The translations under genes and the position numbers were made by a program. This document shows positions 1 to 8,847 of a stretch of 64,000 nt of DNA, piece after piece. The first letter of the stretch is position 1. Every line of letters begins with the position of its first letter. The DNA lies in assembly GCA_903831655.1 (NCBI GenBank), contig CAIKYO010000437.1, positions 1 to 64,000 of the forward strand, written 5' to 3'. The notes below the pieces were generated by a model. The model worked only from the letters and a program-made list of their open reading frames with translations, had not been told where the DNA came from and did no database searches. This DNA comes from an uncultured Burkholderiales bacterium (lineage in GTDB: Bacteria > Pseudomonadota > Gammaproteobacteria > Burkholderiales > Burkholderiaceae_C).

Positions 1-356
1 ATTCGGGGAAAGGACATTTGCGCGCTTTGCAGATCCCTTTTGGCACCCACATGGTGGTGCTCTTGAACTTTGGTTTTGTGCTTGACCACTTGGCGGTCAA
101 GTTTATCAACCAAATCGTCAACGGCTGCGTACAAATCGGCATTGGCACTTTGTGCAAATAAATCACTTCCAGGTACATGAATGCTGCATTCTGCAGTTTG
201 TCTGAGTCCCTTTTCTCGGCTGGTCTCCACGCTGAGCAACACTCGAACATCCACGACTTGATCAAAATGACGCATGACCCGATCCAGCTTGTTGACCACA
301 TAGTTATGCAGCGCTGGCGTTACTTCTAAATGATGTCCACTGATTGTCATGTTCAT
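1..356 (-). CDS. hpf: Ribosome hibernation promoting factor HPF/RaiA family, C-terminus runs off the window edge
   Basis: Minus-strand translation from CAT at 354-356 reads MNMTISGHHLEVTPALHNYVVNKLDRVMRHFDQVVDVRVLLSVE..., typical of HPF; frame is open to position 1 (not in the ORF track because no stop is present). Confidence 0.85.
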   Translation of the reverse strand, partial: MNMTISGHHLEVTPALHNYVVNKLDRVMRHFDQVVDVRVLLSVETSREKGLRQTAECSIHVPGSDLFAQSANADLYAAVDDLVDKLDRQVVKHKTKVQEHHHVGAKRDLQSAQMSFPR

Positions 357-627
357 ATCTATCGTCTCCCAAGTTGGTTCGCACAATTGATTTTTTCTCA
401 GGGCGACTGCTCCGAGAGGCCAGGTGGTCAAGACCTGCCCCTCAAAGCAATCAACTTCACTATGCTACCAAGTGACCTAAATTGCAAGGGTATCTGTCAT
501 CATTTCTTCACATAAATTTCTATCCAATGGGCTAACGGGCGCTTTTTAAAAGCTGATCGCCTGTTTGTGAATAAAAAGGGTGGTTTTTTTAAAGGGCCTC
601 TGCCATAATTCAGAGATCTTGACTTCG

Positions 628-791
628 GAGAGTACTCTCTTGGACACCCCCTCTACATGGGGAGTTATGTAAAGCGGTCGTCATTGAGTAAAACTTGGGC
701 TTGGCTTTTGATCACGCCCCCGACTCATGAGGTTTCGCGTTGTAGCTCCCCAACTCCCAATACAACCGAACCTTCGTAGCCACTGGGCTAC
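628..791 (+). promoter_or_regulatory. Candidate structured 5' leader of corA (several hairpins)
   Basis: Perfect palindrome GAGAGTACTCTC at 628-639; GTTGTA (739-744)/TACAAC (761-766) stem; GTAGCC (776-781)/GGCTAC (786-791) hairpin ending 12 nt before the corA ATG. No known riboswitch family assigned by eye. Confidence 0.4.
657..779 (+). CDS. Putative 40-aa leader peptide upstream of corA (MGSYVKRSSLSKTWAWLLITPPTHEVSRCSSPTPNTTEPS*)
   Basis: Open ATG...TAG frame read directly from the sequence; below the size cut-off of the ORF track. Pro/Thr/Ser-rich C-terminal half; no strong Shine-Dalgarno seen. Confidence 0.3.
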   Translation: MGSYVKRSSLSKTWAWLLITPPTHEVSRCSSPTPNTTEPS

Positions 792-803
792 CCTGAGACA
801 AAT

Positions 804-1790
804 ATGCTTAATATTTTTACGCTTGCCAATGGACGCCTGTTCCAAGAAGAAATCGAGTCGCTCGAGGAACTCTCAAAATTTTTACCCATTTGGGTAGACC
901 TTGAGTCTCCAACGCCTGAGGAAAAACGCTGGATCAAACAGTATTACGGCCTCTTGATTCCAGATGATGCGATGGACGAAGACATTGAGGAGTCGGCCCG
1001 CTTTTACGAAGAAGACAATGGAGAGTTGCACATTAGGAGCGACTTTTTGATTGCCGATGAAGATGAGCCCCGATCCGTTCGCGTCGCTTTCATTTTGAAT
1101 CAGCACAATCAAGACCTAAAAAGCCGTGGCGTTTTATTCTCCATTCACGATGAGGACGTGCCTGTCTTTAGACTCCTTCGCCTCAGAGCAAGACGTGCCC
1201 CAGGCCTCATCGAAGACGCCAAGGATGTGCTCTTAAAGCTTTTTGATGCAGATGCTGAGTACTCCGCCGACACATTGGAGAACATCTACGATCAACTCGA
1301 AGAGGCTGGCAAGAAAGTGTTGTCGGAGCATGTGACCGACGCCTTGGCCGGTGAGGTTTTGGGTGCCATCGCACGACACGAAGACTTGAATGGACGAATT
1401 CGCAGAAACGTCATGGACACACGCCGAGCGGTGAGTTTTTTGATGCGCCTGAAGATGTTCAACTCTGATCAATTTGAAGAAGCACGGCAAATTTTGCGCG
1501 ACATTGAGTCGCTTGATAATCACACCGCCTTCTTGTTTGACAAGATTAACTTTTTGATGGACGCCACCGTTGGTTTCATCAACATCAATCAAAATAAAAT
1601 CATCAAAATATTCTCTGTGGCGAGCGTCGCTTTGCTGCCTCCCACTTTGATCGCCAGTATTTATGGCATGAATTTTCAATACATGCCTGAACTCAACTGG
1701 TCTTTGGGCTACCCCTATGCCATTGGCTTGATGTTGGCAAGCGCTTTGGTCCCCATGTGGTATTTTAGAAAGCGCGGCTGGCTTCAATAA
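804..1790 (+). CDS. corA: Magnesium/cobalt transporter CorA
   Basis: 328 aa, C-terminal two TM helices with the signature YGMNF motif. Confidence 0.95.
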   Translation: MLNIFTLANGRLFQEEIESLEELSKFLPIWVDLESPTPEEKRWIKQYYGLLIPDDAMDEDIEESARFYEEDNGELHIRSDFLIADEDEPRSVRVAFILNQHNQDLKSRGVLFSIHDEDVPVFRLLRLRARRAPGLIEDAKDVLLKLFDADAEYSADTLENIYDQLEEAGKKVLSEHVTDALAGEVLGAIARHEDLNGRIRRNVMDTRRAVSFLMRLKMFNSDQFEEARQILRDIESLDNHTAFLFDKINFLMDATVGFININQNKIIKIFSVASVALLPPTLIASIYGMNFQYMPELNWSLGYPYAIGLMLASALVPMWYFRKRGWLQ

Positions 1791-1843
1791 GACCTGATTT
1801 TTGAGCGCCCACCTTGGGTGGTTGGCTCTTACCCAAGTGGCCC

Positions 1844-2623
1844 CTACTCGTCGGTGGGCCTGGTCTGCAAGTACGATTGAATGACATGAGCGCCATAGGG
1901 AGCTGCAACTTCTTCGATGAATTGCGCAAAATTAACGCTCGCTTGATCATCGGCTCTGTCAGAAATGACTCTCACCGCTGCAAAAGGAACTTTGAAGTCA
2001 AAGCAAACCTGAGCCACTGAAGCCCCCTCCATCTCTGCCGCCAAAGCAAGGGGCAAGCGAGCTCTCAGATCCTCCCTTTGCGCTTGACTAGAAATGAATT
2101 GATCTCCGCTGACGACAAGCCCCTCATGAACCACAATCTCATTGGCATTCACCCCCAAGGAGCCCAAAAGATGCTCTCCCTGCATCGCTTTTGAAAGTCC
2201 AGGCAAACAGGCCTTGGCCGCTTGAACCAACCATTGATGCTGAAGGTGAGAGGATACAAAATGAGACCGACCATAGAGTGGAATCTCATAGCGAGGAAAG
2301 AGTGGTGAAGCATCAAAGTCATGCTGCAGCAGCTCTTTGGCGACCACCACGTCACCGACCTTGACACCATCCCCTAGACCACCAGCCACCCCTGAAAAAA
2401 GCACTTCTTGAACGCCAAAACGCTCGATGAGTGTTGCAACGGTTGTGGCTGCTGCAACTTTGCCAATGCCAGACAACACGGCGACAACGTCATGTCCAAA
2501 CCATTTGGCGCGCCAAAAAACACGAGAGCCCACCGTGGTGGGCTCTCCTGACATGAGTTCAATCAGCGTTGAGAGCTCCTCTTGCATGGCACTCACTATG
2601 GCGATAGGGCCTAGGTTGCGCAT
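1844..2623 (-). CDS. mtnN: 5'-methylthioadenosine/S-adenosylhomocysteine nucleosidase
   Basis: Translation from internal Met MRNLGPIAIVSAMQEELSTLIELM...; MTA/SAH nucleosidase motifs (SGVAGGL, AAEMEGASVAQV). ORF extends upstream to 2710 but overlaps pntB. Confidence 0.88.
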   Translation of the reverse strand: MRNLGPIAIVSAMQEELSTLIELMSGEPTTVGSRVFWRAKWFGHDVVAVLSGIGKVAAATTVATLIERFGVQEVLFSGVAGGLGDGVKVGDVVVAKELLQHDFDASPLFPRYEIPLYGRSHFVSSHLQHQWLVQAAKACLPGLSKAMQGEHLLGSLGVNANEIVVHEGLVVSGDQFISSQAQREDLRARLPLALAAEMEGASVAQVCFDFKVPFAAVRVISDRADDQASVNFAQFIEEVAAPYGAHVIQSYLQTRPTDE

Positions 2624-2660
2624 GAAAAGAAGCTCTGAGTTAACGCTTAAAAAGCCACTC

Positions 2661-4130
2661 TTATTCGATGGCCTTGACCATGTCTTCAACGACCTTTTTG
2701 GCGTCCCCAAAAACCATCATGGTCTTGTCCATGTAAAAGAGCTCATTGTCCAAGCCTGCATAGCCAGCAGCCATGGAGCGCTTATTGACGATGATGGTCT
2801 TCGCTTTGTAAGCTTCCAAAATTGGCATGCCATAAATGGGACTGCCCTTGACCATGGCCGCTGGATTGACCACGTCGTTGGCGCCCAAAATGATGGCAAC
2901 GTCGACTTGACCAAACTCACCATTGATGTCTTCCATCTCAAAGACTTGGTCATAGGGGACCTCAGCTTCGGCCAAAAGCACATTCATGTGGCCTGGCATG
3001 CGACCCGCAACAGGGTGAATCGCGTACTTCACGTTCACACCTTTGGCGGTCAATTTGGCAGCCATTTCTTTCACAGCATGCTGCGCACGAGCCACAGCCA
3101 AGCCATAACCAGGCACAATCACCACGCTCTCAGCGTTACCCAAAACAAAGGCCGCGTCATCAGCGCTTCCGCTCTTAACGGAGCGTTGTACTTGCTCTCC
3201 AGCAGCTTGAGTCGTTGCATCGCCACCAAAACCGCCCAAGATCACATTGAAGAAGGAACGGTTCATGGCTTTACACATGATGTAGCTCAAAATCGCGCCC
3301 GAGCTTCCCACCAATGAACCCGCAATGATCAACATGGAGTTGTTCAATGAAAAACCAATGCCTGCTGCCGCCCAACCTGAGTAAGAGTTCAACATCGAAA
3401 CCACGACTGGCATATCTGCACCGCCAATGGGAATGATGATCAACACACCCAAAACGAAGGACAGCGCCAACATGGCGAAAAAGGCCTCCCAAACACCCGT
3501 GGCCATGAAGTAGAAACCCAATCCAAGGGTTGCCAATCCCATGACCAAATTGAGCAAATGCTGCCCTTTGAAGATCACGGGTGCGCCACGGAAAAGGCGA
3601 AACTTGTACTTGCCAGAAAGTTTTCCAAAGGCGATCACCGAACCCGAGAAGGTAATGGCACCAATGGCCGCACCCAAAAAGAGCTCTAAACGATTACCAG
3701 CGGGAATGGGGTCTCCCAAGTGATGAACGATTTGGAAAGCTTGGGGCTCGGCCACCGCAGCAATCGCAATGAACACCGCAGCCAAGCCAATCATGCTGTG
3801 CATGAAGGCCACCAGCTCAGGCATCTTGGTCATTTCCACTTTTTGTGCCATGTAGGCACCCAAACTTCCGCCAATCAAAAGACCCAAGAGCACATGCCCC
3901 AAACCCAACCAAGCACCTTGGTCACTGGGCGCCACACCTTCAACGGGAACTTGCATTCCCAAGGCCAATTTGTAGATCAATGCGGCGGTGGTCAAAATGG
4001 CCAAAGCCATGCCCAACATGCCAAACAAGTTACCGCGAATAGAAGTCGTTGGATGACTCAAGCCCTTCAAAGCTTGAATGAAACAAATACTGGCAATCAA
4101 ATACAAAAGAGTTACCAAACTCATGCTCAT
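2661..4130 (-). CDS. pntB: NAD(P) transhydrogenase subunit beta
   Basis: 489 aa, multiple TM helices then NADP-binding domain (VIVPGYGLAVARAQHAVKEM, HPVAGRMPGHMNVLLAEA). Confidence 0.95.
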   Translation of the reverse strand: MSMSLVTLLYLIASICFIQALKGLSHPTTSIRGNLFGMLGMALAILTTAALIYKLALGMQVPVEGVAPSDQGAWLGLGHVLLGLLIGGSLGAYMAQKVEMTKMPELVAFMHSMIGLAAVFIAIAAVAEPQAFQIVHHLGDPIPAGNRLELFLGAAIGAITFSGSVIAFGKLSGKYKFRLFRGAPVIFKGQHLLNLVMGLATLGLGFYFMATGVWEAFFAMLALSFVLGVLIIIPIGGADMPVVVSMLNSYSGWAAAGIGFSLNNSMLIIAGSLVGSSGAILSYIMCKAMNRSFFNVILGGFGGDATTQAAGEQVQRSVKSGSADDAAFVLGNAESVVIVPGYGLAVARAQHAVKEMAAKLTAKGVNVKYAIHPVAGRMPGHMNVLLAEAEVPYDQVFEMEDINGEFGQVDVAIILGANDVVNPAAMVKGSPIYGMPILEAYKAKTIIVNKRSMAAGYAGLDNELFYMDKTMMVFGDAKKVVEDMVKAIE

Positions 4131-4450
4131 GCTTGTTCTCCTTTGGATGCGGCAGGTTTTTTATCTTTTTTCTTGAACATCTCAAGCATTCGTCGGGTGA
4201 CCAAAAAGCCACCAAATACATTCACCGCAGCCAAAGCCACTGCGAGAACACCCATGGTTTGACCCAGTGTGGTTTGTGTGAGTGCGGCAGCCAACATGGC
4301 GCCCACAATCACGATGGCCGACACCGCATTCGTCACCGCCATGAGAGGTGTGTGCAATGCAGGTGTCACGGTCCACACCACGTGGTAACCCACGTAGATG
4401 GCCAAGACGAAAATGATGAGATTGGTGATGGTTGGAGATACGATATCCAT
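4127..4450 (-). CDS. pntAB: NAD(P) transhydrogenase subunit alpha part 2 (membrane)
   Basis: 107 aa, TM helices; 4-bp overlap with pntB and adjacent to pntAA. Confidence 0.92.
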   Translation of the reverse strand: MDIVSPTITNLIIFVLAIYVGYHVVWTVTPALHTPLMAVTNAVSAIVIVGAMLAAALTQTTLGQTMGVLAVALAAVNVFGGFLVTRRMLEMFKKKDKKPAASKGEQA

Positions 4451-4453
4451 TTT

Positions 4454-5569
4454 TTACTTCCTTTTAACTTGACCGTCTTGTGTCATTAAACAAGCGTTCA
4501 CGATGTCATCACCCTCTGGCATGTGAAATGCGCCTTTTTCAGCACTGATGAGCTTGACGAAGTCAAGCACATTGCGAGCGTAAAGCGCGCTGGCATCCGC
4601 TGCCACCAACGCTGGCATGTTGGTCTCACCAATCAATGTCACGCCATGTTTTTGAACAATTTTGTCGGCTTCAGTCAAAGGGCAATTGCCCCCTTGGGCA
4701 GCGGCCAAGTCAACGATCACAGATCCGGGCTTCATCGATTGAACCATCTCGGGAGTCACCAAAACGGGGGCTGCACGACCAGGAATCAATGCCGTGGTGA
4801 TCACCACATCGGCCAAGGCTACACGTTTGGCAACCTCCACCTTTTGACGATCCAACCAGGATGCTGGCATGGGCCTGGCGTAGCCGCCAACGCCCTCAGC
4901 AGCCTCGCGCTCCTCATCGGTCTCGTAGGGCACGTCAATGAACTTAGCGCCCAGCGACTCCACTTGTTCTTTCACGCTTGGACGCACATCCGAGCATTCA
5001 ATCACGGCGCCCAAACGCTTGGCGGTCGCAATGGCTTGAAGACCCGCCACACCCACACCTAGAATCACCACTCGAGCCGCTTTAACTGTACCCGCGGCGG
5101 TCATGAGCATGGGAAAGAAGCGCTGATAACGATCAGCGGCCATCATCACCGCTTTGTAACCGGCAATGTTGGCTTGAGAGGACAGCACGTCCATGCTTTG
5201 GGCGCGTGTGGTCCTGGGGGCAGCCTCCAAGGCAAATGAGCACAACTGCGCAGCGGCAAGTCGCTCCAAGCCCTGAGCGTCAAAAGGATTCAACATCCCC
5301 ACCAAAACGGCGTTGGGCTTCATTTTGCTCGTCTCTTGCTCGTTGGGAGATCTTACTTTGAGCACCAACTCTTGAGCAAAAGCTCCTTGCGTATCCGTGA
5401 TTTGGGCCCCAGCAGCCTGGTATGCCTCATCGGTGATGCTGGCTTTAAGGCCAGCACCAGACTCAACATGGACTTGGTGACCAAGTGCCAAAAATTTCTT
5501 CACTGTCTCAGGTGTGACCGCTACGCGGGTCTCACCATGCACAGTCTCTACAGGAACGCCGATGTTCAT
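4454..5569 (-). CDS. pntAA: NAD(P) transhydrogenase subunit alpha part 1
   Basis: 371 aa; MNIGVPVETVHGETRVAVTPETVKKFLALGHQV..., AlaDH/PNT family motifs. Confidence 0.94.
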   Translation of the reverse strand: MNIGVPVETVHGETRVAVTPETVKKFLALGHQVHVESGAGLKASITDEAYQAAGAQITDTQGAFAQELVLKVRSPNEQETSKMKPNAVLVGMLNPFDAQGLERLAAAQLCSFALEAAPRTTRAQSMDVLSSQANIAGYKAVMMAADRYQRFFPMLMTAAGTVKAARVVILGVGVAGLQAIATAKRLGAVIECSDVRPSVKEQVESLGAKFIDVPYETDEEREAAEGVGGYARPMPASWLDRQKVEVAKRVALADVVITTALIPGRAAPVLVTPEMVQSMKPGSVIVDLAAAQGGNCPLTEADKIVQKHGVTLIGETNMPALVAADASALYARNVLDFVKLISAEKGAFHMPEGDDIVNACLMTQDGQVKRK

Positions 5570-5814
5570 TTGAAGGCTCCAAATCTAGACAATCGCGCAT
5601 TACATAGCGCATGAAATAGATCAATAATAGGGTTAAAAGAAAAATCACAAAAAAGAGTATTCTAGTGATGTATTGATGCTCTTTCGAGTTTACGCTTTGA
5701 GTCTGACAATATTTTTACGGCAAGAGACACCGTTCTGTCATCGATTGAACTCATCTTTCTTTCTAGTATTCCACCCATAACACACCCCTAAAACGCAGCA
5801 TTCTTTACAAACTC

Positions 5815-6345
5815 ATGAATCCCTCCTCACCCACCCCTCAAGTTCTCCAATCTGAGAGATGGCGACCCAGCGTCACGGTTGCAGCCATCATCGAAAAAGA
5901 CGGACAATTTTTGTTGATCGAAGAACACACCCCCGAAGGGCTCAAACTCAACAACCCCGCGGGCCATTTGGACCCCGGAGAGTCTCCCATCCACGCCTGC
6001 GCTAGAGAAGCCCTCGAAGAAAGTGCCTACGTCTTTACCCCGACTTTTTTAGTGGGTCTTTACCTCTCAAGGTTTCAGCGCGCCTTGCCCCAAGACCACC
6101 AAATCGAGGACATTACGTATTTGAGGTTTGCTTTTGGCGGCACATTGGGCGCATTTCAACCCCATTTGAAGCTTGACCATGGAATAGTTCGCACCCTTTG
6201 GTTGAGTCCAGATGAAGTTCGTGCTTCTCACCAACAACACCGCAGCCCCCTGCTGCTCCAATGCATGGATGACTATTTGATGGGCAAGCGCTATCCACTC
6301 GAGATGGTCTACACTGACCCAAGCGTCACCCACCCAGGCTCTTGA
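5815..6345 (+). CDS. NUDIX hydrolase
   Basis: Nudix box GHLDPGESPIHACAREALEESAYV. Confidence 0.92.
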   Translation: MNPSSPTPQVLQSERWRPSVTVAAIIEKDGQFLLIEEHTPEGLKLNNPAGHLDPGESPIHACAREALEESAYVFTPTFLVGLYLSRFQRALPQDHQIEDITYLRFAFGGTLGAFQPHLKLDHGIVRTLWLSPDEVRASHQQHRSPLLLQCMDDYLMGKRYPLEMVYTDPSVTHPGS

Positions 6346-6416
6346 GCTTGACTTCGGGCTTGACACAATGTGCGCTTATTCAAAAGCGGACATAATAAGC
6401 AGACTCTTTTTTTTAT

Positions 6417-8750
6417 TTGACTTTACTGAGGTGTTTTGTGGATCAATCTAATCTAAGGTTTGGTAGCGGTTTGGCTGTCAAGCGCATTGAAGATGAACTG
6501 TTGCTCAAGGGCGAGGGTCGTTATACAGATGACGTTTCACATGAGCATCAACAGCACGTGTACTTTGTGCGCTCGCCTCATCCACACGCCAAAATTCTAA
6601 AAATCGACACCCAAGCCGCGCGCTCTATGCCTGGTGTTTTGGCGGTGCTCACCGCCGAGGATCTCCTCAAAGCGGGCGTCAAACCCATGGCCAAACCGGT
6701 CAACTTTAAGCGTGCTGATGGCTCTCCCATTGCCTCAGCAACGCGCTATTTTTTAGCCACTGAGCGTGTTCGCTTTGTGGGCGAGATGGTCGCAGCCGTG
6801 GTTGCCTCCTCCGTTCACGAAGCCAAAAACGCTGCGGAAGCCGTCTTCGTCGATTACGAGCCCTTGCCAAACGCTGTGACCCTTGATGAAGCCTTGGCTC
6901 CCAATGCGCCTCTTTTGTGTGAAAACAATGACAACATCGTCGCAGAAACACGGTACGGGGACGCACAAAAAGCGCAAGAAGCATTTGCCCAAGCGGCACA
7001 CGTTGTGAGTTTACAAATCATCAACCAACGGGTGGTGGCCTTGACCCTGGAGCCACGCTCTGTGCAAGCCTACATTGAAGAGGATCGCTTGGTGGTCCGC
7101 ATGAGCTCACAAATGCCCACCGCCTTGCGTACTCAGGTCTCAGATCTGTTCAACATCTCTCCGGAGAACATCCGCGTGATTGTGGGTGATGTGGGCGGTG
7201 GATTTGGTATGAAAACGGGGGCTTACGCCGAAGACTTGGCCGTTGCCTTTTGCTCGCACCACTTGAGAGTTCCTGTGAAATGGCAAGCCGAGAGAGGCGA
7301 GGACTTCCTCTCAAGCACCCATGGTCGAGACATTGAAAGCAGAGCTGAAATGGCAATTGATGCCACAGGTAAAGTCCTCGCCCTGCGCATTCACAACCGT
7401 GCCAATGTAGGCGCCTATCCTGGCATGACAGGTGTTGCGATTCAAATTTTGATTGGACCTTGGGTCCAAACCAGTGTCTATGACATTGGCTTGATTGACT
7501 TTCATTTCACCACCGTGATGACCAACACCGCTCCAACAGGAGCCTACCGAGGTGCGGGACGTCCTGAGGCCATTTTCAACATCGAGAGGTTGATGGACGA
7601 GGCCGCCCGTGTGAGTGGCATCGACCGAGTTGAACTCAGACGTCGAAACTTCGTCAAACCGGAACAAATGCCCTACAAAAACGCAATGGGTCAAACCTAT
7701 GACACGGGTCACTTCGAATCCATCATGGACCAAGCCCTGAGTTTGTCTGACTGGTCTGGTTTTGAGGCCAGGGCCAAAGCCTCTTTGGCCAAAGGACGAT
7801 GGAGAGGACTTGGTATCGCGACCTTCTTGGAGTGGACCGGAGGCAATGCCTTAGAGGAAAAAGTCAATGTCAGGATCATGGCCGACGGCGTGATTGAGGT
7901 CTTCACCGCCGTCAATGCCATGGGACAAGGCATTGCTACCACCTTGGCTCAACTTGTGGTTGACGTGTTTGGGGTGGACATCTCCCGCGTAAGAGTGGTC
8001 ATGGGCGACACAGACCGTGGCAATGGATTTGGCTCCGTTGGCTCACGCTCCCTCTTCACCGGTGGTTCAGCCGTCTCTGTGGGCGCTCAACTCGCATTGG
8101 ACAAAGCCAAAGATTTGGCTGCAAAGTCCCTTGAGGCCAGCGCCGATGATTTGCGCTACGAACAGGGATCCTTCTTGGTCGCTGGGACCGATTTGAAAAT
8201 TTCACTGGCCGAACTGGCGGGCAAAGAGCCCATGGGTCGAATCGAGCTTGACTCGAGCACTTCTGCCTCTGGCCCCACTTGGCCCAATGGATGTCACATC
8301 TCTGAAATCGAGCTCGATCCACAAACCGGTGAAATTGAAATCTGTCGCTACTCTTCCATGAACGATGTTGGACGCGTGGTCAACCCCATGATCGTTCAAG
8401 GCCAGCTCGACGGCGGCGCAGTTCAAGGCATTGGACAGGCTCTGTACGAAGAGATGATCTACGACTCAGAGACGGGACAGCCTTTGAGCGGCAGTTTGAT
8501 GGACTATGCAATCCCCCATGCAGATGTGATGCCCTCTATGTTTGTCACTCAAATGGACACCAGCATTCCCTGTAAAAACAATGTCCTGGGTGTCAAGGGC
8601 GTGGGCGAATTGGGCACCATTGGTGCAACCCCATCCATCGTGAATGCGGTCGCTGATGCATTGGCCAGAAACGGACAAGCTAAGAAATCAGCACACCTTC
8701 AAATGCCGCTGACACCTCACAAGATGTGGTCTTTGTTGAATTCACACTGA
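6417..8750 (+). CDS. Xanthine dehydrogenase family (CoxL-like, form II) molybdopterin-binding subunit
   Basis: 777 aa; GAYRGAGRPEA (form II loop) and GVKGVGELGTIGA (catalytic Glu region). True start may be the GTG near 6438. Confidence 0.9.
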   Translation: MTLLRCFVDQSNLRFGSGLAVKRIEDELLLKGEGRYTDDVSHEHQQHVYFVRSPHPHAKILKIDTQAARSMPGVLAVLTAEDLLKAGVKPMAKPVNFKRADGSPIASATRYFLATERVRFVGEMVAAVVASSVHEAKNAAEAVFVDYEPLPNAVTLDEALAPNAPLLCENNDNIVAETRYGDAQKAQEAFAQAAHVVSLQIINQRVVALTLEPRSVQAYIEEDRLVVRMSSQMPTALRTQVSDLFNISPENIRVIVGDVGGGFGMKTGAYAEDLAVAFCSHHLRVPVKWQAERGEDFLSSTHGRDIESRAEMAIDATGKVLALRIHNRANVGAYPGMTGVAIQILIGPWVQTSVYDIGLIDFHFTTVMTNTAPTGAYRGAGRPEAIFNIERLMDEAARVSGIDRVELRRRNFVKPEQMPYKNAMGQTYDTGHFESIMDQALSLSDWSGFEARAKASLAKGRWRGLGIATFLEWTGGNALEEKVNVRIMADGVIEVFTAVNAMGQGIATTLAQLVVDVFGVDISRVRVVMGDTDRGNGFGSVGSRSLFTGGSAVSVGAQLALDKAKDLAAKSLEASADDLRYEQGSFLVAGTDLKISLAELAGKEPMGRIELDSSTSASGPTWPNGCHISEIELDPQTGEIEICRYSSMNDVGRVVNPMIVQGQLDGGAVQGIGQALYEEMIYDSETGQPLSGSLMDYAIPHADVMPSMFVTQMDTSIPCKNNVLGVKGVGELGTIGATPSIVNAVADALARNGQAKKSAHLQMPLTPHKMWSLLNSH

Positions 8751-8812
8751 AACCGTTCACCCCCGAACCAACGTTTTGGGGACGTGTGATTCAGGCTCAA
8801 CGTTCACTAGGG

Positions 8813-8847
8813 TCCTCCTCAGAGATTCTTTCTGAGGAGGATTTTTT
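8813..8847 (+). terminator. Rho-independent terminator downstream of the CoxL-like gene
   Basis: tcctcctcaga-N7-tctgaggagga followed by a T-run. Confidence 0.85.

Noticed and set aside
600-803. M-box Mg2+ riboswitch upstream of corA
   Set aside because: The conserved M-box core as I know it (GTTAGGTGAGGCTCCT-like) is not recognisable; reported only as an unassigned structured leader.
1233-1787. 184-aa minus-strand ORF
   Set aside because: Antisense shadow of corA, whose identity is unambiguous.
2427-3317. 296-aa plus-strand ORF
   Set aside because: Entirely antisense to mtnN/pntB, His-rich composition typical of shadow frames; no recognisable domain.
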